A stretch of DNA of 64,000 bases. Origin: Antribacter gilvus. GTDB lineage: Bacteria; Actinomycetota; Actinomycetes; Actinomycetales; Cellulomonadaceae. The DNA lies in NCBI RefSeq assembly GCF_003946865.1, contig NZ_QXTH01000002.1, forward strand, positions 434,001 to 498,000, written 5' to 3'. The notes under the pieces are model-generated. The model saw nothing but the letters and a program-made list of their open reading frames with translations, searched no databases and was not told the DNA's origin. This document shows, piece by piece, positions 27,019 through 36,324 of this stretch; the stretch's first letter is position 1; each line of letters opens with the position of its first letter. The position numbers and the translations under genes were made by a program.

Positions 27019-27690
27019 ATGACCACCGCGAGCACGGCGGAAGAGATCCTCGAGCGGCTCCGCGAGCTCGCCGACCCGGCCGAGCACACCAAGATCAGCA
27101 AGCGCGTGGACCCCGGCCAGGTGATCGGGGTCCGGATGAAGCACCTCTTCGACCTCGCGAAGGCGGAGAAGGCCATGGATCTCGACGAGGTCCGGACGCT
27201 GCTCCGCTCCCCCTGGTACGAGGCCCGCGTGGTCGCGGTGAGCATCCTCGACTTCCGCGCGCGGGAGGGTCCCTCCGACAGCGACGACCGGCGCGCGGTC
27301 TACGAGCTGTACCTCGCGGAGCACGACCACATCGACGCCTGGGACCTCGTCGACCGCGCGGCGCCCCGGGTGATCGGGGACTACCTGCTGCGCCGGTCGC
27401 GGGACCCGCTGTTCGAGCTGGCTCGGTCCGCGAACCCGTGGGAGCGCCGCACTGCCGTCACGGCCGCGTTCTGGCTGATCCGGGCAGACGACCTCGCCGA
27501 CCCGCTGGCGATCATCGACCTCCTCCTCGACGACGAGGAGCACTTTGTGCAGACGTCGGTGGGCACGGCCCTGCGCGAGGTGGGCCGGAGCGACGCGGCG
27601 GTGCTCGAGGACTTCGTGACGCGAAACGGTCACCGGATCAGCCCGGTCACCCGCCGACTCATGACCGACCGCTCGCCGAGCGGGCGCTGA
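27019..27690 (+). CDS. AlkD-like DNA alkylation repair protein
   Basis: This all-helical HEAT-repeat protein of 223 residues follows the AlkD pattern: VRMKHLFDLAKAE, SPWYEARVVAVSIL, HIDAWDLVDRAAPRVIG, and SANPWERRTAVTA. The WDLVD and WERR segments carry residues that line the DNA-facing pocket in AlkD. AlkD glycosylases excise N3- and N7-alkylpurines without base flipping. The start at ATG 27019 matches the family's length; a longer upstream frame is a GC-rich shadow. A repeat tract follows the stop. Confidence 0.85.
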   Translation: MTTASTAEEILERLRELADPAEHTKISKRVDPGQVIGVRMKHLFDLAKAEKAMDLDEVRTLLRSPWYEARVVAVSILDFRAREGPSDSDDRRAVYELYLAEHDHIDAWDLVDRAAPRVIGDYLLRRSRDPLFELARSANPWERRTAVTAAFWLIRADDLADPLAIIDLLLDDEEHFVQTSVGTALREVGRSDAAVLEDFVTRNGHRISPVTRRLMTDRSPSGR

Positions 27691-27747
27691 GCCGGCGCGG
27701 TCGGGCGGGCGGGGCCCGTCGCGGTCGGGCGGCGGGGCCCGTGGGAC

Positions 27748-27801
27748 GAGCCGGCCCGGTCGCAGGAGCCGGCCCGGTCGCGCGAGCCGGCCCGGTGGCG
27801 C
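27748..27801. repeat. three 18-bp tandem repeats of GAGCCGGCCCGGTSGCRSG type
   Basis: Units start at 27748, 27766 and 27784 with an 18-bp period. Just before them two longer CGGTCGGGCGG-type copies lie near 27698 and 27722. The tract fills the gap between the AlkD stop and the tRNA 3' end and is almost pure G+C. It contains no gene. Confidence 0.7.
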
Positions 27802-27814
27802 CGTCGGGCAGCGG

Positions 27815-27888
27815 TGCCCCCACCCGGGTTCGAACCGGGACTTGGCCGGGTTTAAGCCGGCTGCCTCTGCCAGTTGGGCTATGGGGGC
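27815..27888 (-). tRNA. tRNA with UAA anticodon, short variable loop
   Basis: A 74-nt cloverleaf folds cleanly. The acceptor GCCCCCA/TGGGGGC has a discriminator A. The anticodon arm GCCGG-CTTAAAC-CCGGC puts TAA at positions 34-36, reading UUA (Leu). The T-arm is CCCGG-TTCGAAC-CCGGG. The variable loop is only 5 nt (CAAGT), a class I form, whereas bacterial tRNA-Leu is normally class II with a long arm. The D-stem has a C-A mismatch or is 3 bp. The gene does not encode CCA (the bases after A73 are CCG). It may be an unusual Leu tRNA or a different identity. Confidence 0.75.
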
Positions 27889-27953
27889 GCACCCCAGAGA
27901 TTAGCCCGGCACCGCCGGATCGTCGGTGTCCACCCTCTGCCGGGTGTCCGCCC

Positions 27954-28010
27954 CGAGAACGCCATCAGGTACCGGTCCCGGCAAGGGAGCGATACCTGAT
28001 GACGTTCTCG
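27954..28010. repeat. GAGAAC-family hairpin downstream of ndh
   Basis: CGAGAACGCCATCAGGTA (27954-27971) pairs with the far arm (27993-28010), 17 of 18 bases. The ends GAGAAC/GTTCTC are shared with the two hairpins around eno-mazG. It follows the ndh stop by 30 bp and probably ends that transcript. Confidence 0.7.
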
Positions 28011-28039
28011 AAGCGGACGGGGCGAGCCCCGTCGCAGGC

Positions 28040-29518
28040 TCAGCGCTTGGCGACCGCCGGCTCGGTGCCGCCTGCCTCGGCGGTGGCCGCGGACGACTCC
28101 GCCTTCTGCTCCACCTTCTCGCCCGCGGGCTTCGGCGGGACGGCGGCGGCGCGGAACTCGGACCGCGGGTCGTGCAGCGAGCCGAGCGAGACCAGCTCGC
28201 GGCCCATGAGGAACTGCCCGATCCAGCCGATCATGATGCGGACCTTGCGGTTGCCGGTCGGCATGGCCATGACGTGGTAGCCGCGGTGCGCGAGCCACGC
28301 GAGCGGGCCACGCAGCTTGACGAAGCCGAAGAGCTCCGCGACGCCCTTGTACAGGCCGAGGGACGCCACGACGCCCACGCTCTTGTGCTTGTACTCCACG
28401 GGCTCACGGCCCTTGAGCTGCGCCACGATGTTGTCCGCGAGGCGGACGGCCTCGCGGATCGCGTGCTGCGCGTTCGGGGGGCAGAACGAGCCGGGGTTGA
28501 GGACGTCCGGCACGGCGGCGCAGTCGCCCGCGGCCCAGGCGCCCGCGATGACCTCGCCGGTCTCGGTGGCAACCTGCAGGGTCGGCAGCACCGTCACGCG
28601 GCCCAGGCGGTCGAACGGCAGGTCCGAGTTCTCCTTGATGACCGGGTTCGCCTTGACACCGGCGGTCCAGACGATCGTGTCCGAGTCGAACTCGACGCCC
28701 GTGGAGGTCACCACGTGCCCGTCCACACAGGACGAGAGGAACGTGTTGAGGTGGAACTCCATGCCGCGCTTCTTCATCTCCTCGAGCGCCCAGAGACCCA
28801 TGGGCTCCGAGACCTCGGGGAGGATGCGGCCGGCGCCCTCGATCATGACGAACCGCAGGTCGTCGGCCTCGATCGTGGGGTACTGGCGCGTCGCGTAGCG
28901 CGCCATGTCCTCGATCTCGGCCAGCGCCTCGATGCCCGCGAAGCCACCGCCCACGAACGTGAACGTGAGCATCCGCTTGCGGACGTCCGCGTCCCACGTG
29001 GACGACGCCACGTCGAGACGGTTCAGCACGTGGTTGCGGACCGCGATGGCCTCTTCGACGTTCTTGAAGCCGATCCCGTTCTCCGCGAGCCCCGGGATGG
29101 GGAGCGTGCGGGACACCGAGCCGAGGCCCACGACCAGCTGGTCGTACGACACCTCGTAGTCGGCGCCCTCCTCGGGGTGGATCGACACCTTGCGGTTCGC
29201 GTGGTCGATGTTCACGACCTTGCCCTGCAGCACGTCGATGCGCTTGAGCGCGCGGCGGTGGGGCGCCACGACGTCCCGCGCGTCGATCGAGCCGGCGGCC
29301 GCCTCCGGCAGGAACGGTGCGTACGTCATGTACGGCCGCGGGTCCACGACGACGATCGCCGCCTCGCGCTTCTTCAGCTTCTTGCGCAGGCGCCGGGCCA
29401 CGTAGAGCCCGACGGACCCGCCGCCGAGCACCACGATGCGCGGCACCTTCCGCGGGCGGGGTGTGGGCGCCGCCGCTTCCTGGGCATGGCTGACCGAGGT
29501 CAGGTCGTTCTGAGGCAT
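28040..29518 (-). CDS. ndh: type II NADH dehydrogenase (NDH-2) / NAD(P)/FAD oxidoreductase
   Basis: The 492-residue flavoprotein has two Rossmann motifs: IVVLGGGSVGLYVARRL (about residue 28) for FAD and FTFVGGGFAGIEALAEIEDM (about 190) for NADH. It has the NDH-2 segment RPYMTYAPFLPEAAAGSI and the C-terminal NAQHAIREAVRLADN, which carries flavin contacts. The tail has basic membrane-associating helices (GWIGQFLMGRELVSLG) and a charged Glu/Lys/Ala end. It would pass electrons from NADH to menaquinone without pumping. The ATG at 29518 follows a short GGAT site. The convergent-side hairpin is the family type. Confidence 0.9.
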   Translation of the reverse strand: MPQNDLTSVSHAQEAAAPTPRPRKVPRIVVLGGGSVGLYVARRLRKKLKKREAAIVVVDPRPYMTYAPFLPEAAAGSIDARDVVAPHRRALKRIDVLQGKVVNIDHANRKVSIHPEEGADYEVSYDQLVVGLGSVSRTLPIPGLAENGIGFKNVEEAIAVRNHVLNRLDVASSTWDADVRKRMLTFTFVGGGFAGIEALAEIEDMARYATRQYPTIEADDLRFVMIEGAGRILPEVSEPMGLWALEEMKKRGMEFHLNTFLSSCVDGHVVTSTGVEFDSDTIVWTAGVKANPVIKENSDLPFDRLGRVTVLPTLQVATETGEVIAGAWAAGDCAAVPDVLNPGSFCPPNAQHAIREAVRLADNIVAQLKGREPVEYKHKSVGVVASLGLYKGVAELFGFVKLRGPLAWLAHRGYHVMAMPTGNRKVRIMIGWIGQFLMGRELVSLGSLHDPRSEFRAAAVPPKPAGEKVEQKAESSAATAEAGGTEPAVAKR

Positions 29519-29607
29519 GATCCTTAGATTACCGCGCATCGCCCCCGGTTTCAGACGGGGTCCGGCAGGGCTCACGCCCCACGACAGGCATGTGTGAGCA
29601 TGCACCG

Positions 29608-29654
29608 CGCGGGCGGAGCGCCGACCCTGGTCAGAGGGTCGCGCTCCGCCCGCG
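29608..29654. terminator. hairpin terminator, 20-bp stem with one bulge
   Basis: CGCGGGCGGAGCG (29608-29620) with CCGACCCT pairs with AGGGTCGCGCTCCGCCCGCG (29635-29654), with one bulged C. It sits 8 bp after the HAAS protein's stop on the minus strand and before the ndh promoter. Confidence 0.7.
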
Positions 29655-29662
29655 GGCCGGAA

Positions 29663-31105
29663 TCAGTCGGCGTCGGTCGCCTCGAGCGTGGGCGTCGGCA
29701 CACCCGTGCTCCCGCCCGGAACGGTGCCCGACGCCGGCCGGTCGCCTCCCGGGGCGACGCCCGGCTGGTCGCCGGTCGCCGGGGCACTGGGTTCCGGCGA
29801 CACCTCGGTGCCGTCGCCGGGCTCCTCCTCGGTGGCGCCCTCCTCGTCGGCCGGAGCGGCAGGGGAGCCCTTCGACGGGATCTCCGTGGGCGCCTTGAGG
29901 AACGGCCACGGCATGGACTGCGGCCGCACGCCCGTCAGCGGGACCGGGCGGTCGTTCCAGCCGTCGCCGTCCTCGTCGAACACCGTCTCGGTGTCCTCGA
30001 GCTCGACCGCCTGGAGCGGGTAGACGTTCCACCGCTCGCGTCCGTCTCCGGCGAACGCCGGCTGGAAGACCCAGTCGCCCGGCAGGTCCGGCACCGCCCA
30101 GGTCTGCGAAGCGCCCTGGTCGGAGATGGTCCGGACCGGGCGCCCGCGGTCGTCGAAGAGCTGGACGTTCCGCAGCGGGTTGCCGTCCTGGTCGAAGGCG
30201 AACAGGTTCGAGACCTGCATGCCGTCCACCCAGACGCCGTCGGAGCCCGGCTCGCCCAGGTAGTCGACCGGCGAGGTGGCGAACTGCGCCTGGTTGTAAC
30301 CGTCGTTGAAGCCTGCGTCGTAGCCGGAGCCGCCGGCGTAGTCGTAGGGCTGCCCCGCCGACGCCACGTACAGGACCAGCGGGACAGCCGCTACGGCCGC
30401 GCCGACCGAGGCGACCATGAGCAGGCGCGGCGCCCAGGACCGGCGAGGGAGCCACTTCCCGCGCCCCCACTGCACGCTCACGACGATGGCGACGATCATC
30501 AGGAACTGCGCGGCCCGGTCGTACGGCCAGAGCCGGACCGACATGCCGAAGGGGAACAGCAGCACCGTCACCACCACCCACCCCCGCAGGATCCACCAGG
30601 CGGGGGCCAACGTCTTCAGGAAGTCGAGGATCGCCGAGCCGGCCGGCGACGAGGCGAACGGCCGCCAGACGGCCCTCCACCTCTCGGCGACCGCCTCGTA
30701 CGCCGCCACGATCCCCCGGCCCACGGCCCAGCGGCGCGGCGGGCGGTACTCCCCCACCGCGGCGGGCGCCAGGCCCGCGGCCGACCGCAGCTCCACCGCG
30801 TACGCGGCAGCCGGGCCGAAGACCGCGGCCAGGTCGAGGACCGTGGTGACCGGACCGCCGCCGCCCTCACCCCACGAAGTGTCCTCGCTTCGCTGCGGTA
30901 CTTCGCGGGGACCCCGAGGGTCGGACACCGGTACCGGGACGCGGCCCTGGTCCGGGAGGTCGAGGAGCGCGTCGGTGAGGTCGGCCTCGAGGCCGTCGGT
31001 GAGGTCCTCGACCACGTCGGGACCGAGGTCCGACAGATGCAGGCGGACCGCCTGCGCGTAGCCGCGGACGTGCGCGGCGAGGGTGTCCGTGCCGGTGGTG
31101 ACCAT
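29663..31105 (-). CDS. HAAS-domain membrane protein coupled to PadR
   Basis: This protein has 480 residues. The N-terminal helical domain (1-60, VRGYAQAVRLHLSDLGPDVVEDLTDGLEADL) matches the HAAS domain found in proteins encoded beside PadR regulators. Four hydrophobic segments follow (about 160-180, 185-205, 215-235, 240-260). A long extracytoplasmic-type region after them has an Asp/Gly/Tyr-rich stretch and a WxxxPLxxVELED segment, and the tail is Pro/Glu/Ser/Thr-rich. The ATG at 31105 overlaps the PadR stop by one base, giving coupling. The outer part may be a sensor. Its stimulus and role are not known. Confidence 0.75.
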   Translation of the reverse strand: MVTTGTDTLAAHVRGYAQAVRLHLSDLGPDVVEDLTDGLEADLTDALLDLPDQGRVPVPVSDPRGPREVPQRSEDTSWGEGGGGPVTTVLDLAAVFGPAAAYAVELRSAAGLAPAAVGEYRPPRRWAVGRGIVAAYEAVAERWRAVWRPFASSPAGSAILDFLKTLAPAWWILRGWVVVTVLLFPFGMSVRLWPYDRAAQFLMIVAIVVSVQWGRGKWLPRRSWAPRLLMVASVGAAVAAVPLVLYVASAGQPYDYAGGSGYDAGFNDGYNQAQFATSPVDYLGEPGSDGVWVDGMQVSNLFAFDQDGNPLRNVQLFDDRGRPVRTISDQGASQTWAVPDLPGDWVFQPAFAGDGRERWNVYPLQAVELEDTETVFDEDGDGWNDRPVPLTGVRPQSMPWPFLKAPTEIPSKGSPAAPADEEGATEEEPGDGTEVSPEPSAPATGDQPGVAPGGDRPASGTVPGGSTGVPTPTLEATDAD

Positions 31106-31431
31106 CAGGCTGCCTCGTTCCTGTTGCCGAGGAGTCCCGCGACGGTGCCGGTGAACTCCTGCCACTCCTTGCGCTGCGTCCCGAGCATCGCGCGCCCATG
31201 CGCGGTGATGCCGTAGTACTTGCGGTGCGGGCCCTCGTCGGAGGGCACCACGTAGCTCGTGAGGGCACCAGCCGCGTACAGGCGGCGGAGCGTGCCGTAG
31301 ACGGAGGCGTCGCCGATGTCCTGGAGGCCCGCGGCGCGCAACCTGCGCAGCACGTCGTAGCCGTAGCCGTCCTCCTGCTCGACGACGGCCAGCACGGCGG
31401 CGTCGAGCACCCCCTTGAGCAGCTGTGTCAT
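31105..31431 (-). CDS. PadR-family transcriptional regulator
   Basis: The 108-residue winged helix has MTQLLKGVLDAAVLAVVEQEDGYGYDVLRRL, ASVYGTLRRLYAAGALTSY, and a wing ending HRKYYGITAHG, typical of PadR. A C-terminal dimer helix carries EWQEFTGTVAGLL. The start is ATG 31431, although GTG two codons upstream is better spaced from the GAGAGGGG site. It is the first gene of a two-gene operon with the HAAS protein and probably represses the operon. Confidence 0.88.
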   Translation of the reverse strand: MTQLLKGVLDAAVLAVVEQEDGYGYDVLRRLRAAGLQDIGDASVYGTLRRLYAAGALTSYVVPSDEGPHRKYYGITAHGRAMLGTQRKEWQEFTGTVAGLLGNRNEAA

Positions 31432-31509
31432 GTCCACGGTGCCCCTCTCTGTCGCCGTGAACACTACTCCGTGATGCGTACTAGCGCCAGCACAAGCACC
31501 GCCGAGTTC

Positions 31510-31550
31510 GCCGAGATAGTGACTTCGTCCGACGGAGTCACTATCTCGGC
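31510..31550. repeat. GCCGAG-family hairpin, first of a pair
   Basis: The left arm GCCGAGATAGTGACTTCG and the right arm pair over 20 bp with one mismatch around a C. With the next hairpin it fills the 186-bp gap between the ppx stop and the PadR start, upstream of the padR ribosome site. Confidence 0.8.
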
Positions 31551-31561
31551 GGCCCGCTCGC

Positions 31562-31602
31562 GCCGAAGTAGTCAGTTCGTCGGACGAAGTCACTATCTCG
31601 GC
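31562..31602. repeat. GCCGAG-family hairpin, second of a pair
   Basis: The arms match at 16 of 20 positions. The right arm rebuilds the left arm of the first hairpin exactly (GCCGAGATAGTGACTTCG), so the pair probably arose by duplication. It is 15 bp after the ppx stop. Confidence 0.75.
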
Positions 31603-31617
31603 AAACGCGAGGCGCGC

Positions 31618-32571
31618 TCAGGCGATCGACAGCGCGATGCCGTCCAGGATGTCGTGCTCGCTCGTGACCACCTCGGTGAGCGAGCCGCCCGACGCCTCGA
31701 CGTCGGCCACGACCCGCCGCACCACCTCGGCCCAGACCAGCGCGCCCGCACCGATGACGTCCACCCGGCCGGGGTGCATGAACCCCAGCGCGGCCCGCTC
31801 CTCGCGCGGCGCCGCGAGCAGCGCGTCGCAGGCGGCGAGGACCGCGTGGACCGGCAGGACCGACCCGTCGATCCGCTCGCGCTCGTACCGCGCCAGGCCG
31901 AGGGCGTGCGCGGTCACGCTGGTGATCGAGCCCGCCAGGCCCACGAGGGTGACGGCCTTGCCGAGCGGGACCACGCGGGCGGCGTCGTCCAGCGCGGCTC
32001 GCACGTCCGCCTGCGCCGCCTCGATCTCGGCCGCCGTGGGCGGGTCGCTCCGCAGGTGCCGCTCGGTGAGGCGGACCGAGCCCACGTCCATCGAGTACCC
32101 GGCGTCCACCGAAGCGGTGCCGAGGACCAGCTCCGTGGAGCCGCCGCCGAGGTCGACCACGAGGAACGGGCCGGGGTGCGCCGCGCCCACCACGCCGGTG
32201 GCCCCGCGGAACGACAGCTGCGCCTCCTCGTCGCCCGAGATCACCTCGGGCTCCACGCCCAGGATCTGGTGCACCCCCGAGAAGAACGCCTCGCGGTTGC
32301 GGGCGTCCCGCGTGGCCGACGTCGCCACGAACCGCACCCGCTCCGCCCCCAGCCGTTCGATCGCCTGCGCGTACTCGCGCGTCGTCGTCAGGGTGCGCTC
32401 CAGCGCCTCCGGGGCGAGCTCGCCCGTGCGGTCCACGCCCTGCCCGAGCCGGACCACCTCCATGCGGCGGTCGAGCTCGGTGAGCGTGCCCGAACCGTCG
32501 GCCGGGATGTCGGCCACGAGGAGTCGGATCGAGTTGGTGCCGCAGTCGATCGCGGCGACGCGGGTGGTCAT
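31618..32571 (-). CDS. ppx: Ppx/GppA exopolyphosphatase family protein
   Basis: The 317-residue protein has the ASKHA fold. The first phosphate loop is VAAIDCGTNSIRLLVAD, the second VVDLGGGSTELVLG, and AGALVWAEVVRRV is near the C-terminus. The catalytic Glu is in the SATRDARNREAF segment region. It is the short actinobacterial form, hydrolysing polyphosphate or pppGpp. It belongs to the conserved block DUF501-ftsB-eno-mazG, all on the minus strand. ATG 32571 follows a weak site. The gene ends 16 bp from paired hairpins. Confidence 0.9.
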   Translation of the reverse strand: MTTRVAAIDCGTNSIRLLVADIPADGSGTLTELDRRMEVVRLGQGVDRTGELAPEALERTLTTTREYAQAIERLGAERVRFVATSATRDARNREAFFSGVHQILGVEPEVISGDEEAQLSFRGATGVVGAAHPGPFLVVDLGGGSTELVLGTASVDAGYSMDVGSVRLTERHLRSDPPTAAEIEAAQADVRAALDDAARVVPLGKAVTLVGLAGSITSVTAHALGLARYERERIDGSVLPVHAVLAACDALLAAPREERAALGFMHPGRVDVIGAGALVWAEVVRRVVADVEASGGSLTEVVTSEHDILDGIALSIA

Positions 32572-32615
32572 GGTGCAGGCCTCTCGTGCCGGGGCGGGGG
32601 GTGTCAGGTCGCTGG

Positions 32616-33146
32616 TCAGCAGGTGCAGCGGTCCGGGCGCCACAGGTCGCTCGCCCGCTCCAGAGCCTCGTCGCCCAGAGGGTTCACCCCGGGGCCGGCT
32701 GCCAGCGCGTGCCCCATGAGCACGTGCAGGCACTTGACGCGCGCGGGCATGCCTCCCGCCGAGATCCCCGCGATCTCCTCGACGTGGCCCAGCGCCTCGC
32801 GTTCCGCGAGGTAGTGCTCGTGGGCGCGACGGTAGTGCGCCGCCAGCTCTTCGTCCTCGGCGAGCCGGTCGGTCATCTCCTTCATGACGCCGTTCGCCTC
32901 GAGGGTCGACGCCGCCACCACCGCACCGGGGTGCGTCAGGTAGTACGTGGTGGGGAACGGCGTGCCGTCGGGCAGGCGGGGCGCGGTACGCACCACCGTG
33001 GGCCGTCCGCAGACGCAGCGCGCGGCCACCCCGACCACGCCCCGGGGCTCGCGCCCCAGCTGCTCGGTGAGGACCCGCAGGTCCTCCTCCGTCACGGCCT
33101 CCCCCGGGTTCTGGGCGGGCGGGCGGTCGTCGATGCTGTGCGTCAC
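32616..33146 (-). CDS. DUF501 family protein
   Basis: This protein of 176 residues is a conserved actinobacterial core protein of unknown role. The central motif VAARCVCGRPTVVRTAPRL has two cysteines, and TPFPTTYYLTHPGAV follows. Long helices with EALGHVEEIAGISAGGMPARVKCLH and a C-terminal CTC complete a possible four-cysteine metal site. It always lies beside ftsB and ppx in actinobacteria, which suggests a housekeeping role. The ATG at 33146 is used. Confidence 0.9.
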   Translation of the reverse strand: MTHSIDDRPPAQNPGEAVTEEDLRVLTEQLGREPRGVVGVAARCVCGRPTVVRTAPRLPDGTPFPTTYYLTHPGAVVAASTLEANGVMKEMTDRLAEDEELAAHYRRAHEHYLAEREALGHVEEIAGISAGGMPARVKCLHVLMGHALAAGPGVNPLGDEALERASDLWRPDRCTC

Positions 33147-33196
33147 AAGTTGGTCCTCGGAAGGGGAAAGGGGCCGGCTCCATTGTCCCCCACCGG

Positions 33197-34069
33197 CTAC
33201 TCGCCGCCGCCCGCGATCCGCACCGAGTCCCAGAGGGACGTGTACCAGGGCGTGTCGTCACCGTCCGTGCCGGTCGTGGGCCCCGTGCCGACCGGTCCCG
33301 CCGTCGGCTCGTCCTCCGGGACCGAGTCCGCATCCAGGGTGCGCCACACGGTGTCCCCCGGCATGACGAAGCTCAGCCGGGACCGGGCCTGCTCGATGAC
33401 GTACTGCCGGTCGTCCCAGCGGGCCAGCTCGACCTCGAGCTGCTCGCGCTGCTGCTGCTGGGTCGTGAGCTCCGCCCGCAGGTCACGCAGCTGCGACTGC
33501 TGGGTGACGACCGCTCGGACCGTCGGCAGGAGGAGCACCATGGCGAGCAGCACCACGACGGACAGCACGATGGCGCGGACCGTCAGCACCTCGGGCAGCA
33601 CCAGGCCGCTGCGACCGCGCCGCCGCTCCGCGCGGGCGGGCCGGCGGGTGGCCGCGACGCTGCCGTTCACCGCACGACGGGCACGCGGCTGCACGGGACG
33701 CTTGCCCCCGCCGGGAGCGGTGCGGGTGGCGCCCGCGGCCGGCCGGGAGGCAGCGGGCTTGGGCGCTGCGGGCCCGGCCTTCGGGGTCGCGGGCCGGGAG
33801 GCCGGCGCGGCCTTCGGGGTCGCGGGCTTCCCTGCGGCCTTCGGGGTCGCGGGCTTCCCGCCCGCACGGGGCGTGGTCGCTCCCTGGCCCGACGGCGTCC
33901 GCCCGGTCGCCTTCCCGGGCGGGATCGCCGGCGGCGGCGTGGTCGCCGAGCCCTTGCCCCTGCCGGGCTCAGCACGCTTCGGACCCGCTGCGCCCGACGA
34001 CGAACCGGGGCGCGCCGCAGGACGGCGCGCCGGACCGGAGGACGACGCGGGGCGTCGGGACGATGGCAC
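33197..34069 (-). CDS. ftsB: FtsB/DivIC-type cell division protein with long disordered N-terminus
   Basis: The protein has 290 residues. The first about 155 are a disordered Pro/Ala/Lys/Gly-rich extension with repeated KPATPKA units. A single transmembrane helix (about 165-185, VRAIVLSVVVLLAMVLLL) follows, then a coiled coil (about 190-220, LRDLRAELTTQQQQREQLE) and DxQYVIEQARxxLSFVMPGD, typical of FtsB/DivIC. It would join the FtsL/FtsQ division complex. Gene order next to eno supports the call. The cytoplasmic extension is longer than usual. Confidence 0.85.
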   Translation of the reverse strand: MPSSRRPASSSGPARRPAARPGSSSGAAGPKRAEPGRGKGSATTPPPAIPPGKATGRTPSGQGATTPRAGGKPATPKAAGKPATPKAAPASRPATPKAGPAAPKPAASRPAAGATRTAPGGGKRPVQPRARRAVNGSVAATRRPARAERRRGRSGLVLPEVLTVRAIVLSVVVLLAMVLLLPTVRAVVTQQSQLRDLRAELTTQQQQREQLEVELARWDDRQYVIEQARSRLSFVMPGDTVWRTLDADSVPEDEPTAGPVGTGPTTGTDGDDTPWYTSLWDSVRIAGGGE

Positions 34070-34156
34070 GGCTCGATTGTGCCGACCCGAGGCGTCGCCG
34101 CACGTGAACGCGCCCGGCGCGGCGGGACTTCACCTCAACTGGTCGGCACCGACGCC

Positions 34157-34210
34157 GAGAACAACATCGCGCAGGCAACGAAAGCTCGTTGCCTGCGCGA
34201 TGTCGTTCTC
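34157..34210. repeat. GAGAAC-family hairpin, 25-bp stem, eno side
   Basis: GAGAACAACATCGCGCAGGC (34157-34176) and beyond pairs with its far arm (34186-34210) in 24 of 25 positions around AAGC. It is 25 bp after the eno stop, so it should terminate eno. It resembles the hairpin upstream of mazG at 36254. Confidence 0.8.
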
Positions 34211-34234
34211 ACCATCAGGCGAGAAGGGTCGAGC

Positions 34235-35560
<1,326 letters not shown>

Positions 35561-36235
35561 CTAGTGCCGCCCGGCAGGGGCAGCCTCTCCCGTCTCGCCA
35601 TGCCGGACGGTTGCCTCCAGCGCACGTGAAGCAGCCCGGAGCGCGCCCTCCGCGTCCACCCCGTCGGCCTCCGCGCGCGCCACGAGGGCGAGCAGCTCCC
35701 GCCCGTAGCGCTCGGTGAGGTCGCCGCCCGGCGCGTCGTGGACGTCGTCGGGCAGCAGGCCTGCGCGGGTGGCGCGGGAGACCACCTTCTGCGCGCGGGC
35801 GAGCGCCCCCTGGGCGAGCGGGATGCCCTCCAGCACGGAGCTGCGCTGCTTCTCCGCCTGCTTCAGCACCTCCCAGCCGGCGAGGACCGCCTCGCTCGTC
35901 ATGCCGACCTCGTCGGGGGTCGACGCCGCCTCGAACACGTGGGGGTGGCGGCGGACCAGCTTGTCGGTGAGGTCGGCGGCGACGTCCTCGATGGTGAACG
36001 GGTCGTCCGGGTCGTCGGCCGCGATGCGGGTGTGGAACAGGATCTGGAACAGGACGTCGCCGAGCTCCTCACGAAGGTTCGCCCGGTCGCCCGCCTCGAT
36101 GGCCTCGGCGAGCTCGTGCGCCTCTTCGAGCAGGTACCGCACGAGGGACTCGTGCGTCTGCTCCCGGTCCCACGGGCAGCCGCCCGGGGAGTAGAGGCGG
36201 TCCATGACGGCAATGACGTTCTGAAGCTGGTCCAC
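35561..36235 (-). CDS. mazG: MazG nucleoside triphosphate pyrophosphohydrolase
   Basis: This protein of 224 residues has the MazG fold. CPWDREQTHESL opens the domain. The magnesium-binding EExxE/ExxD pattern is LLEEAHELAEAI plus LREELGDVLFQILFH, and KLVRRHPHVFEA follows. The C-terminal part is a second, weaker helical repeat. It cleans mutagenic or aberrant NTPs by cleaving pyrophosphate. GTG 36235 starts it, 19 bp downstream of a 24-bp perfect hairpin. Together with eno it lies between two hairpins of one family. Confidence 0.93.
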   Translation of the reverse strand: MDQLQNVIAVMDRLYSPGGCPWDREQTHESLVRYLLEEAHELAEAIEAGDRANLREELGDVLFQILFHTRIAADDPDDPFTIEDVAADLTDKLVRRHPHVFEAASTPDEVGMTSEAVLAGWEVLKQAEKQRSSVLEGIPLAQGALARAQKVVSRATRAGLLPDDVHDAPGGDLTERYGRELLALVARAEADGVDAEGALRAASRALEATVRHGETGEAAPAGRH

Positions 36236-36253
36236 GAGACGAACCTAGGCGAC

Positions 36254-36307
36254 GAGAACAACCTGGCGCAGGCAACCGCGGCCGGTTGCCTGCGCCAGGT
36301 TGTTCTC
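36254..36307. repeat. GAGAAC-family hairpin, perfect 24-bp stem
   Basis: GAGAACAACCTGGCGCAGGC (36254-36273) plus AACC pairs exactly with 36284-36307 around GCGGCC. Flanking GGCGAC/GTCGCC lengthens the stem with a bulge. Compared with the 34157 copy, 20 of 24 bases are the same. It lies between the minus-strand hypothetical gene's stop and the mazG start. Confidence 0.85.
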
Positions 36308-36324
36308 CTCGTCGCCGGCCGGCC

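Noticed and set aside
27748-27801. Possible CRISPR-like direct repeats
   Set aside because: The 18-bp units are contiguous with no spacers and no cas gene lies near.
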